Below, one piece after another: positions 17,267 to 30,700 of a stretch of DNA of 64,000 nt. Position 1 is the first letter of the stretch. Every line of letters starts with the position of its first letter. Below the pieces are notes generated by a model. The model saw only the letters and a list, made by a program, of their open reading frames with translations. It had not been told where the DNA came from and searched no databases. Both the position numbers and the translations under genes were made by a program. The stretch comes from Oegoconia quadripuncta (taxonomy: Eukaryota > Arthropoda > Insecta > Lepidoptera > Autostichidae). Where the stretch lies: the NCBI GenBank assembly GCA_949316235.1, contig OX438747.1, positions 32,584,601 to 32,648,600 of the forward strand, read 5' to 3'.

Positions 17267-18865
17267 TTGATGACATTTGAAGTGTGCCCCCCCTGCATCA
17301 GACATTCGCACAGTCATGTTCATTTCTATTTTTTTTTGTTTAGGTATGGACCAAAGAGTATGCCGCAGAGGGTTTGCCATCACAATACACCAGCATTTAA
17401 ATGTCAGAAAATAACTATGATGCAAATGAAGAAAATTCACCAGAATTTTTATTCCCATACGGAAAAAAAAGACCAGGACGCTATACTCCTAAAATTATGT
17501 AAAATTACGTCAGCAAACGGTAACAGTAAAAATCAGCACAAATATAAAGGCAAGAAACAAACTGCCATAAAATATGGAGTGATTGTTAACAAGACAAGAA
17601 TACCTATCTGTAATAATTTTTTGTGTGAAAAAGTTTTATTACACTGGAGAAGTTGGCACTGAGCATCGTGGAGGAGACCGCAAAACAGTAAAGTTCGCTG
17701 ATCAAAAACAATCCATTTACAACTACATTGCTACATTGCAATGTATAGAGTCTCACTACTGCAGAAAAACAAAAACAGCTGAACGGAAATATCTACCATC
17801 AGAATTAAGTTTGTCTAAATTGTTCAAAATGTACAAACTAAGTGAACATGTACATCCTCTAGTGAAGTTGTCATATTTCCGCCACGTTTTTAACACATCT
17901 TATAACATTGGGTTTGGAACGCCAAAGACTGATGTGTGCTCTACGTGCTTGGAGCTTAAGGAAAAAATTAAGATTGAAATAGACCCAATTAAGAAAAATT
18001 TACTGATGACGAAAAAACGTGTTCATAGTTTGCGAGCGAAAGCATTTTTCAAAAAATTAGGAACCTGCCACTTCCGAAGCTGCCCGACCAGTCAACATAT
18101 TATAGCCGTCAACTATACTATTACAATTTTACGATGGTGGAGGGCACTTCAAATAATACATTATCAAAGCACAATGTTTTTGCTTACTATTGTACTGAAA
18201 ATGAGTACAACAAGAATTCTAACCTTATTGCATCTGCTGTGTATCATGGACTCACCGCAACCGACAAAACTGATATGAAACATATTCGGTTGATCGCTGA
18301 TGGTTGCGGTGGGCAAAACAAAAATTGTATAGTTTTGGGTGCTTGTAGTAAGTGGTTATTGGAAAACCCTAGCATACATACAATTGAATTGGTATTTCCC
18401 GTTACTGGGCATTCTTTCATGCCTGCGGACCGACAGTTTGGTGTGATTGAAAGAAAACTGAAAAACAAGGAAGTTATTCTACACCCCAATGAGATTACAG
18501 ACATCATTAGAGAATCTTCAAGTATCGTAAAATTCGGAAGCGATTGTGTTGTAAGTGATTGGAGGGACTCAGTCAGAAAAGTGCTAAAACAAACTACGTC
18601 ATGGTCAGTCCAGTTTAAAGACTGTAAAAGATTTATATTAAAGAGGTCAAAGAAAGCTGGAAATGTTCTGATTCGTGGAGAACTAAATTATAAAAGTGAT
18701 TTAGGTAAATTCGAAAACGTGTGTCAGCGTAATAAACAAATATCTTTGTTAAATCCTGAACCTCTGCCAAACATAGTACCCGTAAACAAAAATAAATTAC
18801 AGGACGTTAAAAAGCTTCTCCAAAAACATTTTGGAGGTAGCCTTACAATCTTTGACGTTTTATAA
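17267..18865 (+). pseudogene. Broken transposase of the GCGGQNKN (DUF7869-like) type
   Basis: Three overlapping frames make one protein. 17340-17625 carries a Lys-rich N-part (KITMMQMKKIHQNFYSHTEK). About 17625-18060 is in the next frame (EHRGGDRKTVKFADQKQS, then CSTCLELKEKIK). 18075-18865 is in the first frame again (PKLPDQSTYYSRQLYYYNFT, ADGCGGQNKN, FPVTGHSFMPADRQFG). These motifs recur in an insect protein group I associate with DUF7869-type transposon proteins; that assignment is from memory and unsearched. At least two frame breaks are present, and the one near 18060 seems also to lose a short segment before PKLPDQ. Non-functional as it stands. Confidence 0.7.
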
Positions 18866-19602
18866 CGAACTCTTCCAAACTCAAGAAGAACTAGTGGCTC
18901 CACAAAACGAAGAAAGTTTCTGCAATGAATCAATTGACGAAACTATTAATTTACACGTTTGAATTATGTTAATAGAACGTACGACCGATCCCGGCTCAAT
19001 AAAACTGCTGTTTTAGTTTCTGTAGCAAGTACCTAAGTAGTACCTAGTAAGTTTTTTTTCCCTCTTATTTCAATGTTTTTAAGACCATGTGGTCAAAAAC
19101 ACAAAAATGCATATTCGTTTGTGATAGTTAATTAATACCTACTTATTCAATCTTTTTTTGCAAAACAATGTTGCGATTAGAATTATTTTTTAAGTTTGAA
19201 AAATTTCGTTTTCAGTTATTTTCATTAAAGTATTTGATTATTTATTTGTGTTATTTTCCAATAAAAATAGTCATTAGAGAACATTCTTTAATTTTGACAA
19301 CCCTGTTCTTCGTTAAAACTGTTGAATTCAAATGCGGCTATCATGACTTTGGTTAGTGTCGAAGGCGGCCATATTTACCAAGCTTAGGTTCAAATACAGC
19401 CATATTTAAAATTGATTATCAAAAGCGGCAATCTAGTAACTTTATTTGAATATTAAGGTGCCTTCGATTTATGCTATGCTATGGGTTTAGTTTTCATTAA
19501 CATTTTGTCATAACCACAAATCACAGTGAAATATCCATTAGGAAAGTCCTCGCCTAAAAATCGGATTATGCGTTTTTTTTGGTTTGCCAAAAATTTGGTT
19601 TG

Positions 19603-19639
19603 ACCTACTTTGCCGTCTTTGATACTATACGACTCATAT
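19603..19639. repeat. Right arm of the 37-bp inverted pair
   Basis: Partner of 16732-16768. The minus strand from here stays open for about 68 codons (19680-19474), hinting that the arm lies in a further coding remnant. Between 19700 and 20427 there is only a short SINE1 piece (19858-19910) and no gene. Confidence 0.55.
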
Positions 19640-20427
19640 CTCTTAAACAAAGCCCTAAAAGGGAAAAACAAAAATGTCAAGATGTAGTTGATTGAAATTC
19701 CGTTATTTAAAACACTGCATACAGTTTTGTGCTGCTATCGTTAAAACGATTTTCGGTGTCCATCGTGATCAGATTGTGGATAATCTGAGCAATACAACAC
19801 TATTTGCAGTACTTTAAAACATCGAAATCTAAACTACAGGTTGACGTATAAATAAGATGGGGTTTCCGGGTCAGTATGCTACCACCTTCGGCCTCATCTT
19901 CAAAATTTGAATTTGCCGTTCCCAAAAATAGTTACAGATACATTATGACTTCAACTCAACAAAATTAATAAGGCTCAAAGTAAATACGACTAATAAATTA
20001 ATGAAAAATGACTAAAGATTAACGACTAAAATATAAGGTCGATCCAAATTACGTAGCTGTCTCCATTTAAGTAACAATTTTGGGGTAACTATTAACAAAC
20101 CCCAAACGTAACGATTATGAATGTCAGGGATCTCAGTTCACAAAAAACAAGAGAGATATGTCAAAGAGATGATGTAGCTTCAAAAAACAAGCTGCTTTTA
20201 CACGTATCTTCGCTTGAGCGATACTATGCGCTTTCAAAATGGCGACACTATTCGAACTAATTTGCAGTGATAATTTATATCCCTTGTTTTACGATCTGAC
20301 GCATGAGATGACACAAAACTGCTTTGTTTACTCCAACCCTATTGTCAATTATGATGTTACCTTTGACCCCGAATAAACATCAAGTTTAAATGACTCAACC
20401 CCGCTGTTACCAGAAACCCCGTAGAAG

Positions 20428-23400
20428 TTAAATCTTACTAGTACTCGGCAGGAGTCTCATTGCTTCCCTATATCCAGTGTCTGAAGCACCGTGTACAGTC
20501 GAGAAGTGTATCTCGTCTGTCGCTTCTCCCGCGAAGAGAACGCGTGGCTTACCCGCAGAGTCTGTTAAAGGTTTCGCAAGCACCGCTCTTGCGTTCGGAT
20601 ACTGAGATACTAGGAGGTTGTCGTATGTGTAACTGCCACGGGTATAAGGATTCGAGTACCAGGTTGATCTGTGGACAATAAGCGGCATTTTGATTTAAAA
20701 TGTCTTCCCAGAATGTAGCCATTGTTGTTGTAATATGTCTGGCTATTTTTATTTTATTTTATTTCTTGGTACACAAAACAGATTACAATCGTACATGAGA
20801 AGAACTTAATGTTAACTTAGATTCGAACTAGATTGGAATCCCAAGCATGTATACACAACATGGTTAAACAAGAACAAGCTTAATTATTGTATTTTTTTTT
20901 TTTTTAAAGAATACCGACAGAATAAAACACTTTTAGCTTTGACGGATCTTGTAGCTAAGCATCAAAGTAAAATTGGGATAGAACTCAGTTGAGGACATCT
21001 TTACTATTTAAGGCAAGGTAGCCCATTCTTTGGATATGTTGAAGGTTATGTGTAAATGTTCTCCAAGCTTCATCAGATGTGATTTGAAATTAAGCAATAG
21101 TCTATGGCGTTAGAGAAAGATGTCGTAGTAAGTAAGATAGAAAGAGGTATGTTAAGGTGGTTTGGGCATATAAAATAAATTTGTGAAAGGAGAATAACGA
21201 CAGAAATATATAACGAAAGCGTGAATGTAAGGGTCGGTAAAGGTCGACCAAGAAGGACGTACGTCAATCAAGTTACTAACGTACTTACAACAGGTCAGGT
21301 GCGGTCGACCACTAACCGACGAGCGTGTATGAAGCATTTGATAAGAGTGGAAGAAGCAAAATTAGTATGTAGAATCTTCACTATTTGCCTAGTGGGTAGC
21401 TTCACATGAAGCATCACTAATTTTGCGACTACCGTCGGTTATGGATGATGGTGGTACAGTCGACCAGTCGGCCAGCACCCGTCGGACATTGCGAACGTTT
21501 CGCTATCCTCAACGATCGAGAAGCTCCAATTGCAGCTGAACGTTTCACCTGCTCAGTCTTCGTCTTCTGGCTAGACGTTCTAGCTACCCTGTACTATTAA
21601 CGAACTGAATTGAAGGAAGGTGGAATTACATCGGAACCCTTGTGTGTGACTCGTGTACCAACTATAGTCTTCCTATCCTGGCTGGCTGTAGACTCAAGGT
21701 GAGTGAAGCATGATCTACTTCTGGGTTTAGTGATGGTTTGACGTGCCTTCCTTCATCTCATCATCACATTCAACTCTCCATACAGTCCACATTTTAGCAA
21801 TTAAATTAAATTAGCCCTCTAAAAAACCACCATAGTATGTCCCAAATGGTTGCAAGTGGAAATCAACTGTCTCTGGCTACCCCAACGGGAACTGACTAAC
21901 AATATGTGTGTAGGGCGACGGTCTCTAAAAATGGGGTAATTGATAACTTACCTGATAAGACCAATTGGTTCAGGTACCGCCACTTTGGCACCCATGAATT
22001 TTCTTAATAACTCCATGCATTTTCTCTTCACCACATCTTCTGGCAACGTTTCAACCTACAATAATACTTGTGTGTTAATTTAAGATCCATGCTAATATAC
22101 ACCGTGTAACGGTTAAGTGTAGTCATATTTTAAGGGCTTGTTCTACCCATCAATACGAACAACTTTTACTATGGGGGCAACTTCGAAATCGCGAAAAAAA
22201 AATCAGCTGTTCCATAGAAAATTTCAATAACCTCCCGATGCAATGTATGAAACAGCTGATTTTTTTTTCGCGATTTCGAAGTTGCCCCCATAGTAAAAGT
22301 TGTTCGTATTGATGGGTAGAACAAGCCCTTAAAATATGACTACACTTAACCGTTACACCCTGTAGAGATAAATTACAAGGAAAAATGTGAAATAAGACTA
22401 TCATTAATTTTAATGCGGTAAGATTGAATCTCTACCGTTAGGTGGTCACAACTAACGTATGTATAAATGACGTTTAAAAAGCCGCAGTTTGAAATTATTC
22501 GTGTCGATTATTTCATATATTTATGTTATTCTTGTATCTCTACCCGTACACTTATAATTATATTAACAATAATTTATGATACGATATTCAGACTGTTTAC
22601 AATATTAATTGTTTATTTTATTTCCCTGTTGCAAATGTTGAACATATCCTGCATGTTTTACAATGCACTAAGTGTAACTATGCTACAATGATAAGTAAAA
22701 TCACAGGTCGAGCTCTAACGAATGAATGAAGGCTGGATGAGTGGAAGTCTACCACTGTACGTTTCTCAAGAAACTTCTTACCACGTACGACCACCCTGTG
22801 GAACGGACTTCCGGCAGCGGTATTCCCGAACGAGTACGACATTGGAACCTTCAAGAAACGAGCCTACACCTTCCTCAAAGGCCGGCAACGCATCTGTGAC
22901 CCTTTTGGACACCCGCAACATGGAACCCGAAAAAATACGCCGTCCAACTCGCTTCCGTGAGGCATAGTACCTAGTACGCTAGCGCTATTGCCCCTGAATA
23001 AGCTCAGCTGCTGAGCAAAGTAGGCACCAGCTCTCACATCTCCAGAGGCGTGGACCAGTCTAACGGATAAATATAATAATAAAGGCCGGCAACGCATCTG
23101 TAACCCTTTTGGTGTTGCGGGTGTCCATGGGCGGCGGTGATTGCTTTCCATCAGGTGACCCGCATGCTCGTTTGCCGCCCTCTCATATAAAAAAAAAAGG
23201 CTGGATTTTTTTAACGCCTTTTGGAGCCTTGTAGATTATTAGCCGTGTGTTACTACGCATGCAGTAGCATATTGGCGCATGCTTGAGACTGAGCTAAAGC
23301 AAACTACGGTCGATGGCTAACAATTTGCCGTTTAGCTCGCTTGGTTGGTACCACGTAAGCGCCATAGAAGTAAGAACAAAAGGATAATATAATATAAATA

Positions 23401-25457
23401 TAATAAATAAATATTTCGGACACTTACACCAATCATCTAGTCCCAAACTAAGCAAAGCTTGTACTATGGATACTAGATAGCGGATAAACATACATAAATA
23501 TTTATATAAACATCCATGACTCAGGAATAAATGTTCATATTCATCACACAAACATTTACCCGTCGCGGGATTCGAACCCGCAACCGTTGGTTTCGCTGAC
23601 AGGGTCACTATCCACTACACCAATCGGTCGTCATCGGTAGGATAAACGTCTAATGAATAGAAGTATCGAGTTACTTCTAGTGCACTTACGTTGTACCAAA
23701 TTTGGCGATCGATCACGCGGCGCGTAATTAAAATATAGATCTTTTTCATACAAATCGGAACGACATTGTTTGCAATTAACGGCATAGGGTCACACACCAG
23801 AGGCTTTTAGATTTCACACTCATATTAATATTTTATATTAGATTGTGTTGAAGATAGACTGGGCATGCCAAGGGATTTCCATTTGGAAAAGTTTATATCA
23901 AACAGCGAACTACAAACAAGGTAACAAACTCTCGCGGGTTTTCTATGAGGGACTTATAAAAAAATAAGTTGGTCCTCTGTATGTCTGTCTTAAGATCTTG
24001 TTAATGTACATTTTTATAATAACAAGAATAGAAAGCTTCATTTAATGCATCTTACGACACAAACAATCCACCCTCGCAACATGGCAGGCGCGATAATGAA
24101 ATCTAATGACATTTACGCGAGTAACTCAGCAGCGACAACGCTGCGTGCGGTCACGACGGCTTAAATTTACGCGAGTAACTCAGCAGCGACAACGCTGCGT
24201 GCGGTCACGACGGCTTAAATTTACGCGAGTAACTCAGCAGCGACAACGCTGCGTGCGGTCACAACGGCTTAGATTTACACGAGTAACTCAGCAGCGACAA
24301 CGCTGCGTGCGGTCACGACGGCTTAAATTTACGCGAGTAACTCAGCAGCGACAACGCTGCGTGCGGTCACAACGGCTTAGATTTACACGAGTAACTCAGC
24401 AGCGACAACGCTGCGTGCGGTCACGACGGCTTAAATTTACGCGAGTAACTCAGCAGCGACAACGCTGCGTGCGGTCACAACGGCTTAGATTTACACGAGT
24501 AACTCAGCAGCGACAACGCCGCGTGCGGTCACAACGGCTTAAATTTACGCGAGTAACTCAGCATCGACAACGCCGCGTGCGGTCAAAACGGCTTAAATTT
24601 ACGCGAGTAACTCAGCAGCGACAACGCTGCGTGCGGTCACAACGGCTTAAATTTATTGCAAGTTATGTTTATTAGTTTACATCACAGACACAGTGGAGCA
24701 ACTGTATTTTTTTGTTTTACCTCCTTTTAAGCATCCTAGAAATTAAGATCTCTAAAAATGTAATATACAAAGACATAGGGTACAACATTTGTGATACTTT
24801 GTTAATTGGATGGGGAATAGACTGGTTACCCACAACACAGGGAATCCTAGTGTGGGGACCAGGGCTACCTCATTGCTTATATTGTAACTCTGTTTTTGAC
24901 ACAATAAATGATTTGTACATTTACATTTATAAACGTGTACGTCGCGCAAGATAACCCTTGTCCTGCTCATCCGCGAAAATACAACGAAATACACGAAAAT
25001 ACAGCGACAAACGATTTCATGTATCCGGGAGCTGGTGTTTATACAATATGATTCGATTCATTCGATACAAAAAGAGTTACCACAAAAAGGTAAACAATAA
25101 AAAAATAAGAAAAAAACAACAAAATAATGCCAAACATCTCTCAAAGTTACCAAAAATAACTTCAAGATTTTCGTGGCGAAACCAATGAGCCATCTAATTG
25201 TCGGTGCCACAAACTGGAGCAAAGAGGTGAAAATGAAAAATGAAAATGAAAAAATGTTTATTTCAGTACCTTAATAAAACAATCAATGAGGTATCGGGGG
25301 TCTCCTTTTAAGTATAAAATACCTGTGTTAGGAGTCTCCGCTCTTCCATAACTAAACGTTAAATAAATGTCCAATCAAGGTGAAGGTGAAATAGGTTAAT
25401 ATTATGCTCCTTATAAAATAAGAATGAAATAAAAATGTAATAAAAACTAATTTGTTA

Positions 25458-25531
<74 letters not shown>

Positions 25532-27693
25532 AGTGTGTATATATTTATAACAAAACAAACCCAGCATGTATGTACAATAAAGTGTCAAAATAAATAAATA
25601 TTCACCAGTATTTGAGCATTATTGCGTAATTTAGGAAAGTTTAAAATACATTTAACAAGTCAAATGTGGAAAGTTAAAAATACATTTAAAAAGTCAAATG
25701 TACTGACCAATTTAGCTACGTCCCCATTTGTCCATAGAGTCAAAGAATTGTTTGACCCCATGGGACTACTGGCTCCAAATATCCTAGTTGTCCAAAAATC
25801 TTCCACCCCCACCGCCCGCTTGTCCTCACCCCTCCAGAGGAAAGCGTAAAATGTGACGTTCTTAGGCCACCAGACCTCAGGGAAGGTGATGATAATTTTG
25901 TCTATGAGGCCCATAGAGATATGTTGTATGGCGGAGCTTTTGTCTTTTGGCAGTTTTGGAGCGAATAATGTTGTATGTCTGGAAAGAAGAATTTAAATAT
26001 TGTTACAAAACAGAAGGAAATGTTTATATTTAATAATATAAATATTAAAACTGAAGTAACACTCACTCACTGACTCACTATTGACATGCGTCATTTCGCG
26101 TTAAAAGAAAAAAAAATGGAATGTGTAGAGAGTTGTGAAAAACCGATAGGGAAGTCAAATCAAAATAATAATAATAATAAATATCCTTAGACATACACAC
26201 AGCGCCATCTAGTTCCACAGTAAGCAACTATATGCTTGTGTTGTGGATACCAGATGGTTGATATAATACATAAATACATTTATTTTATTTCATAGGATAA
26301 AATTATCACTTGAAAACGTTATTATTAATATTACATTAAAATTTACGGCTCATTCACAAAGCTGCCTTCCCAGAGAAGAACGAGCAAGAAACTCTAGGGT
26401 TGCTCTTTTAAACATTATGGGTTACAATTTGTGATTTCATAATTATATGAATAATAAGACAGCTATGTCCATGCTTGCTTATCATTCAAATAGTCAGTGA
26501 TTTTATAATAGCCTTTTGCTAATAATTTCTGTTTTATGATTGCTTTAAATTTATTTAAAGGCAAATTTTGAATGTCTACTGGAACCTTATTATAAAAGCG
26601 TATACATTGCCCTTTGAACGATTTACTAACTTTATGAAGTGAGGTATAGCCGTGACATATAGTCGTGACTTCGTTTTTGAGGGTGGTCCATGGGCGTGGA
26701 TTTTTGTTTGCCGGCCGATTCCCAATACCATTCGCGATTCTCTTTACTAGAAGGGAGTTTGATCCATAATCCGGTGGGGTGGTAGGACTACCAAGTAGTA
26801 GTAAGACTGAAACGCAACGTACTGACCCGGAAACCCCATCATCTTATCTCTGACAATCGGAATACGACAATGCTATTGACATTGCTGTTTGGCGGCAGAT
26901 TTAGATAAGATGGTGGTAGCTAGCCAGGCGGACATTTAAAATGCCAACCAACCAAACCGAGTACTAAATATGTACCCCGCTGGGGATCGAACCCGCGACC
27001 TCCGAATCGTAAACCCAATGTAGTTTACATTGAGCCACGGAGGCGGTTAAAATCCCGTGGGTGTCGTTAAAGGCGACTAAGGGACTTCCCAAGACATGCA
27101 TTACCATAAAAAAAAAAACCACATTAAACACCAGCTACCACAATTTAAAACAACGCAAGAAAAATCCAGTCTTACCTCTCTTTCAACACACCAAGTGAGA
27201 CAGTGACAATAACATTGCTAGCTGTGTACGTGGTGCCATCTTTGCATTTCACCTTCACATCCTGTGTCGGGTCTTGGGGCCATGCAATCTGCGTCACTTC
27301 CGTATCCAGCTTGGTTTTTAACGTTGGCAACCCTGGACCGTTGCTGTATCTATTCTGTGTACAGACATTTACAAATTATAGAATAACCAGCCTTCCGCCC
27401 GCGGCTTCGCCTGCGTTGAATAGCTTTGTCGCGGAAATTTGTTTATCGCGCGGGAACTATTCACTTTATCGGGAAAAAAAGTATCCTATGTTTTAATCCA
27501 GGGTATGGTCTACCTATATACCAAATTTCATCCAAATCCACTTCGCCGTGATTGAACAACAAACAAGCAAACAAACATCCATACTTTCGCATTTAATTTG
27601 TAAGCTGCATTTTTGTAAGCTAATTCGCATATTTATTTACTTATTTATTCCAATCGTGCGTGCGTGCGTGCGTGTGTGTGTGCGTGTGTGCGT

Positions 27694-27732
<39 letters not shown>

Positions 27733-30700
27733 AGAATTAGAAAGAACGAGTGTGTGTATGGGCGCTCACCAAATAACTTGTAGAGTTGCGGAAAATAGCC
27801 CGCCATTATCTCTATGGGCGCTCACCAGCAATATATCGAAGTAGGTCCCGTACCCGAGGGTGTGCCAGCTCATATGCTGGTGCCCGTCCAACTCCTCATA
27901 CTTGGTCCAGGCGCTCACGTCGTTCCAGTCGTTCGAGGCCTCGTAATTGTTCATCAGCAGATTCATGAACGCCAGCACTTCGGTTATGAAGTCTTTCTCT
28001 TGCAATAATCCCAATTTGTTTGTCTTTATATAGTCCATTAATCTGAGGAAATAAAGAAAGGGTAATAGAGAAAAGAAAAATTTTTAACATGTGTATTCTC
28101 CCGAACCTAACTTAGCTAAAAATATGCCAGTTTGGGATGGAAAGGAGCATGTTAAACGTGAAATTGAAAGATAAATGGAGACTATTAAAAAACTCAAACG
28201 GTGCTGGACTGGACAAATGATAAGGTCAGAAAAAGCCAAGTGGACAAAAGAGATAACCACCTGCTACCCTAGAGATGGGAAAAGACGGAGAGGAAGACAG
28301 GTGAAGCGATGGGAAGGTGATCAGCCACAAGGATGGAGAAGATTTGCCAAGGACCGTCAAAAATGGCGTGATATGGAGGAGCCCTATGTCAAGGGACAAC
28401 CTGACCGAACTAAAAACGTTACTGACGTCAGTCAAGAAATTTAATTTAAAATCTGTACATAGGATTTATATACATATTATTTACTACCTGGCCAGAGATT
28501 ATTAAGGCTTTTATTTTTTATTTTATAATAGATTTTATACTCATCACCTTCCTGGCCTTATCCCACTCTAGGTGGAGTCGGCACATGTGTTCCTTTTTCA
28601 GTCTCCTCTATCAGCCATCATTTTAACCGCCTCCGTGGCTCAATGTAAACAACATTGACGACGACCTGTTTGGTGTAGTGAAAACTGACCGCTTTATCAA
28701 GAGGTCGCGGGTTCGAATCCCGCTAGCGGCATATGTTTGTATGATGAATACAGACATGTGTTCCCGAGTTATGGATGTTTTTCATTTATAGTATATGTAT
28801 TTATTTACAAAAAGAAATGTATTTGTGTAGTTTATCAACCGCATCTAGTATCCATAATACAAGCCTAGATGTTTACTGTGGACCTAGATGGCGCTGTGTG
28901 TATGTGTAAAGATATTTTTTTTTTTTTTTACATTTACAACTTACGTTCGATCCCGAGCGGGGTACATGTTTAAGTACTCGGTTTGGTTGGTGGTACGGCA
29001 TTTTAAATGTCCGCCTGGCTAGCTACCACCGTCTTATCCAAATCTGCCGCCAAACAGCACTTTAATAGCATTGTTGTGTTCCGGTTGTCAGAGATAAGAT
29101 ACCCAGGCCCCCAAATGTGTTGGGGTTTCCGGGTCAGTACGCTTCCACCTTCGACCTCATCTTCACTTAACATCAGGTGTGATTGAGGTCAAATACCAAC
29201 CCGTTGTGCATAAAAAAAAATCTCCGTACTCACCCCTTTCACACACATATCATGCCTCACACAGTCTACCCACAGCTTCTTTGGTCGTCCTCTGCCTCAG
29301 TATCCCTTACATTTTATACTACAGTAGAAAATGATAAGTATTACAAAGCAATTCTTTTTTCTCCATTGTATCGACAAAAGTAGATGTTTTGCAGGTCCTT
29401 CATACTGGCAGCATCCAGAAATTGCTCGACTTCATGCAGGAGCTTGGGAGAAAGGAGTTATCTTACCCAACAGCAAAATATGCGCATATAAACGTCAACT
29501 GGCAGCAGTAAATCCACTTGCGAATACGAAGGTCGATGCCCCAACAGCAGACCAGCTACAAATATTGTAATTTTTTATTTTTTGTTATGCACAACGGCTT
29601 GTTACTTGACCTCAATCACACCTGATGTTAAGTGAAGATGAGGTCGAAGGTGGAAGCGCACTGACCCGGAAACCCCAACACATTTGGGGGACTGGCTATC
29701 TTATCTCTGACAACCGGAACACAACAATGCCATTAACACTGCTGCTTGGCGGCAGATTTAGATAAGATGGTGGTAGCTAGCCAGGCGGATATTTTAAAAT
29801 GCCCTACCACAGATTACTAATAAGTTACTGCCCTACCACCAACCAAACCGAGTACTTTAACATGTACCCCGCTGGGGATCGAACCCGCGACCTCCGAATC
29901 GTAAACCTAATGTTGTTTACGTTCGTTGGGCCACGGAGGCGGTAAAATAACTTACTTCTTAGTAACAAAATGCCCTAAAGGCTCTGGGCTATCTGGGGGC
30001 GAGTCGACAACCTCCAGGCAGTAGTTCATCAGTTCATTGAGGAGTTCCTGATGCTCCTTGCTACCGTCAGACCTGAACACCTCAAAGTTCAGATCTTGCG
30101 CGCGAAGAGGCACATTGTTCTGGACGGCCAGATCGTATACCCGGCTTGAACTGGTTCCATGAATCCTAGAATGAGATAAATTTTTATGCACAGATATATA
30201 TAAAGGGTAAGAGACCGAATATATGCAATAAATAGCCGTAACTAATGGCTAAGAAACAATAGGCCATTTGGGCTTGACATAATGAGGAATGTGTTTTTTT
30301 TAGTTTCTAATTTTATGTGTAAGTTTATTTTATGTCTGATTTTTGAAATATGTTAATTATATACAATATGTGATGTCACTTATTTTATTTGTGTTTTTTT
30401 TTTAATTATTCTATGGGCGCCTAACCTCCTACAAAGGTGCCAGCTGAAAATCAGCGCTGCGGCACAGAATTAATATATTCAGTACTATATGGTTCATGCC
30501 ACAGCATTATGCTGAGCTGGAACCTATATCAGCTTGCATTATTATGTTTTCGTGTTATTATCTCAAAATTTCCATGTACATGCCCATTGTAAGCTGAATA
30601 AATGTTCTTTAATTTTGATTTAGGGACTTTTATACAAAGGGTATACGCCAGTCCCATCGGGCCTCTTACTGACTTAATCTATTTAAATGACACCGATGAC

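Noticed and set aside
17258..17458. Minus-strand ORF opposite the 17.3-kb frame
   Set aside because: Shadow of the plus-strand transposase remnant; no motif.
24110..24655. CRISPR array from regular 54-bp spacing
   Set aside because: The whole unit repeats with no unique spacers, and the genome is animal; it is a minisatellite.
24106..24675. 189-codon ORF with 18-residue repeats ([17 protein letters not shown])
   Set aside because: It is the 54-bp minisatellite read in one frame, inside an intron of a minus-strand gene; the unit length being a multiple of three keeps it open.
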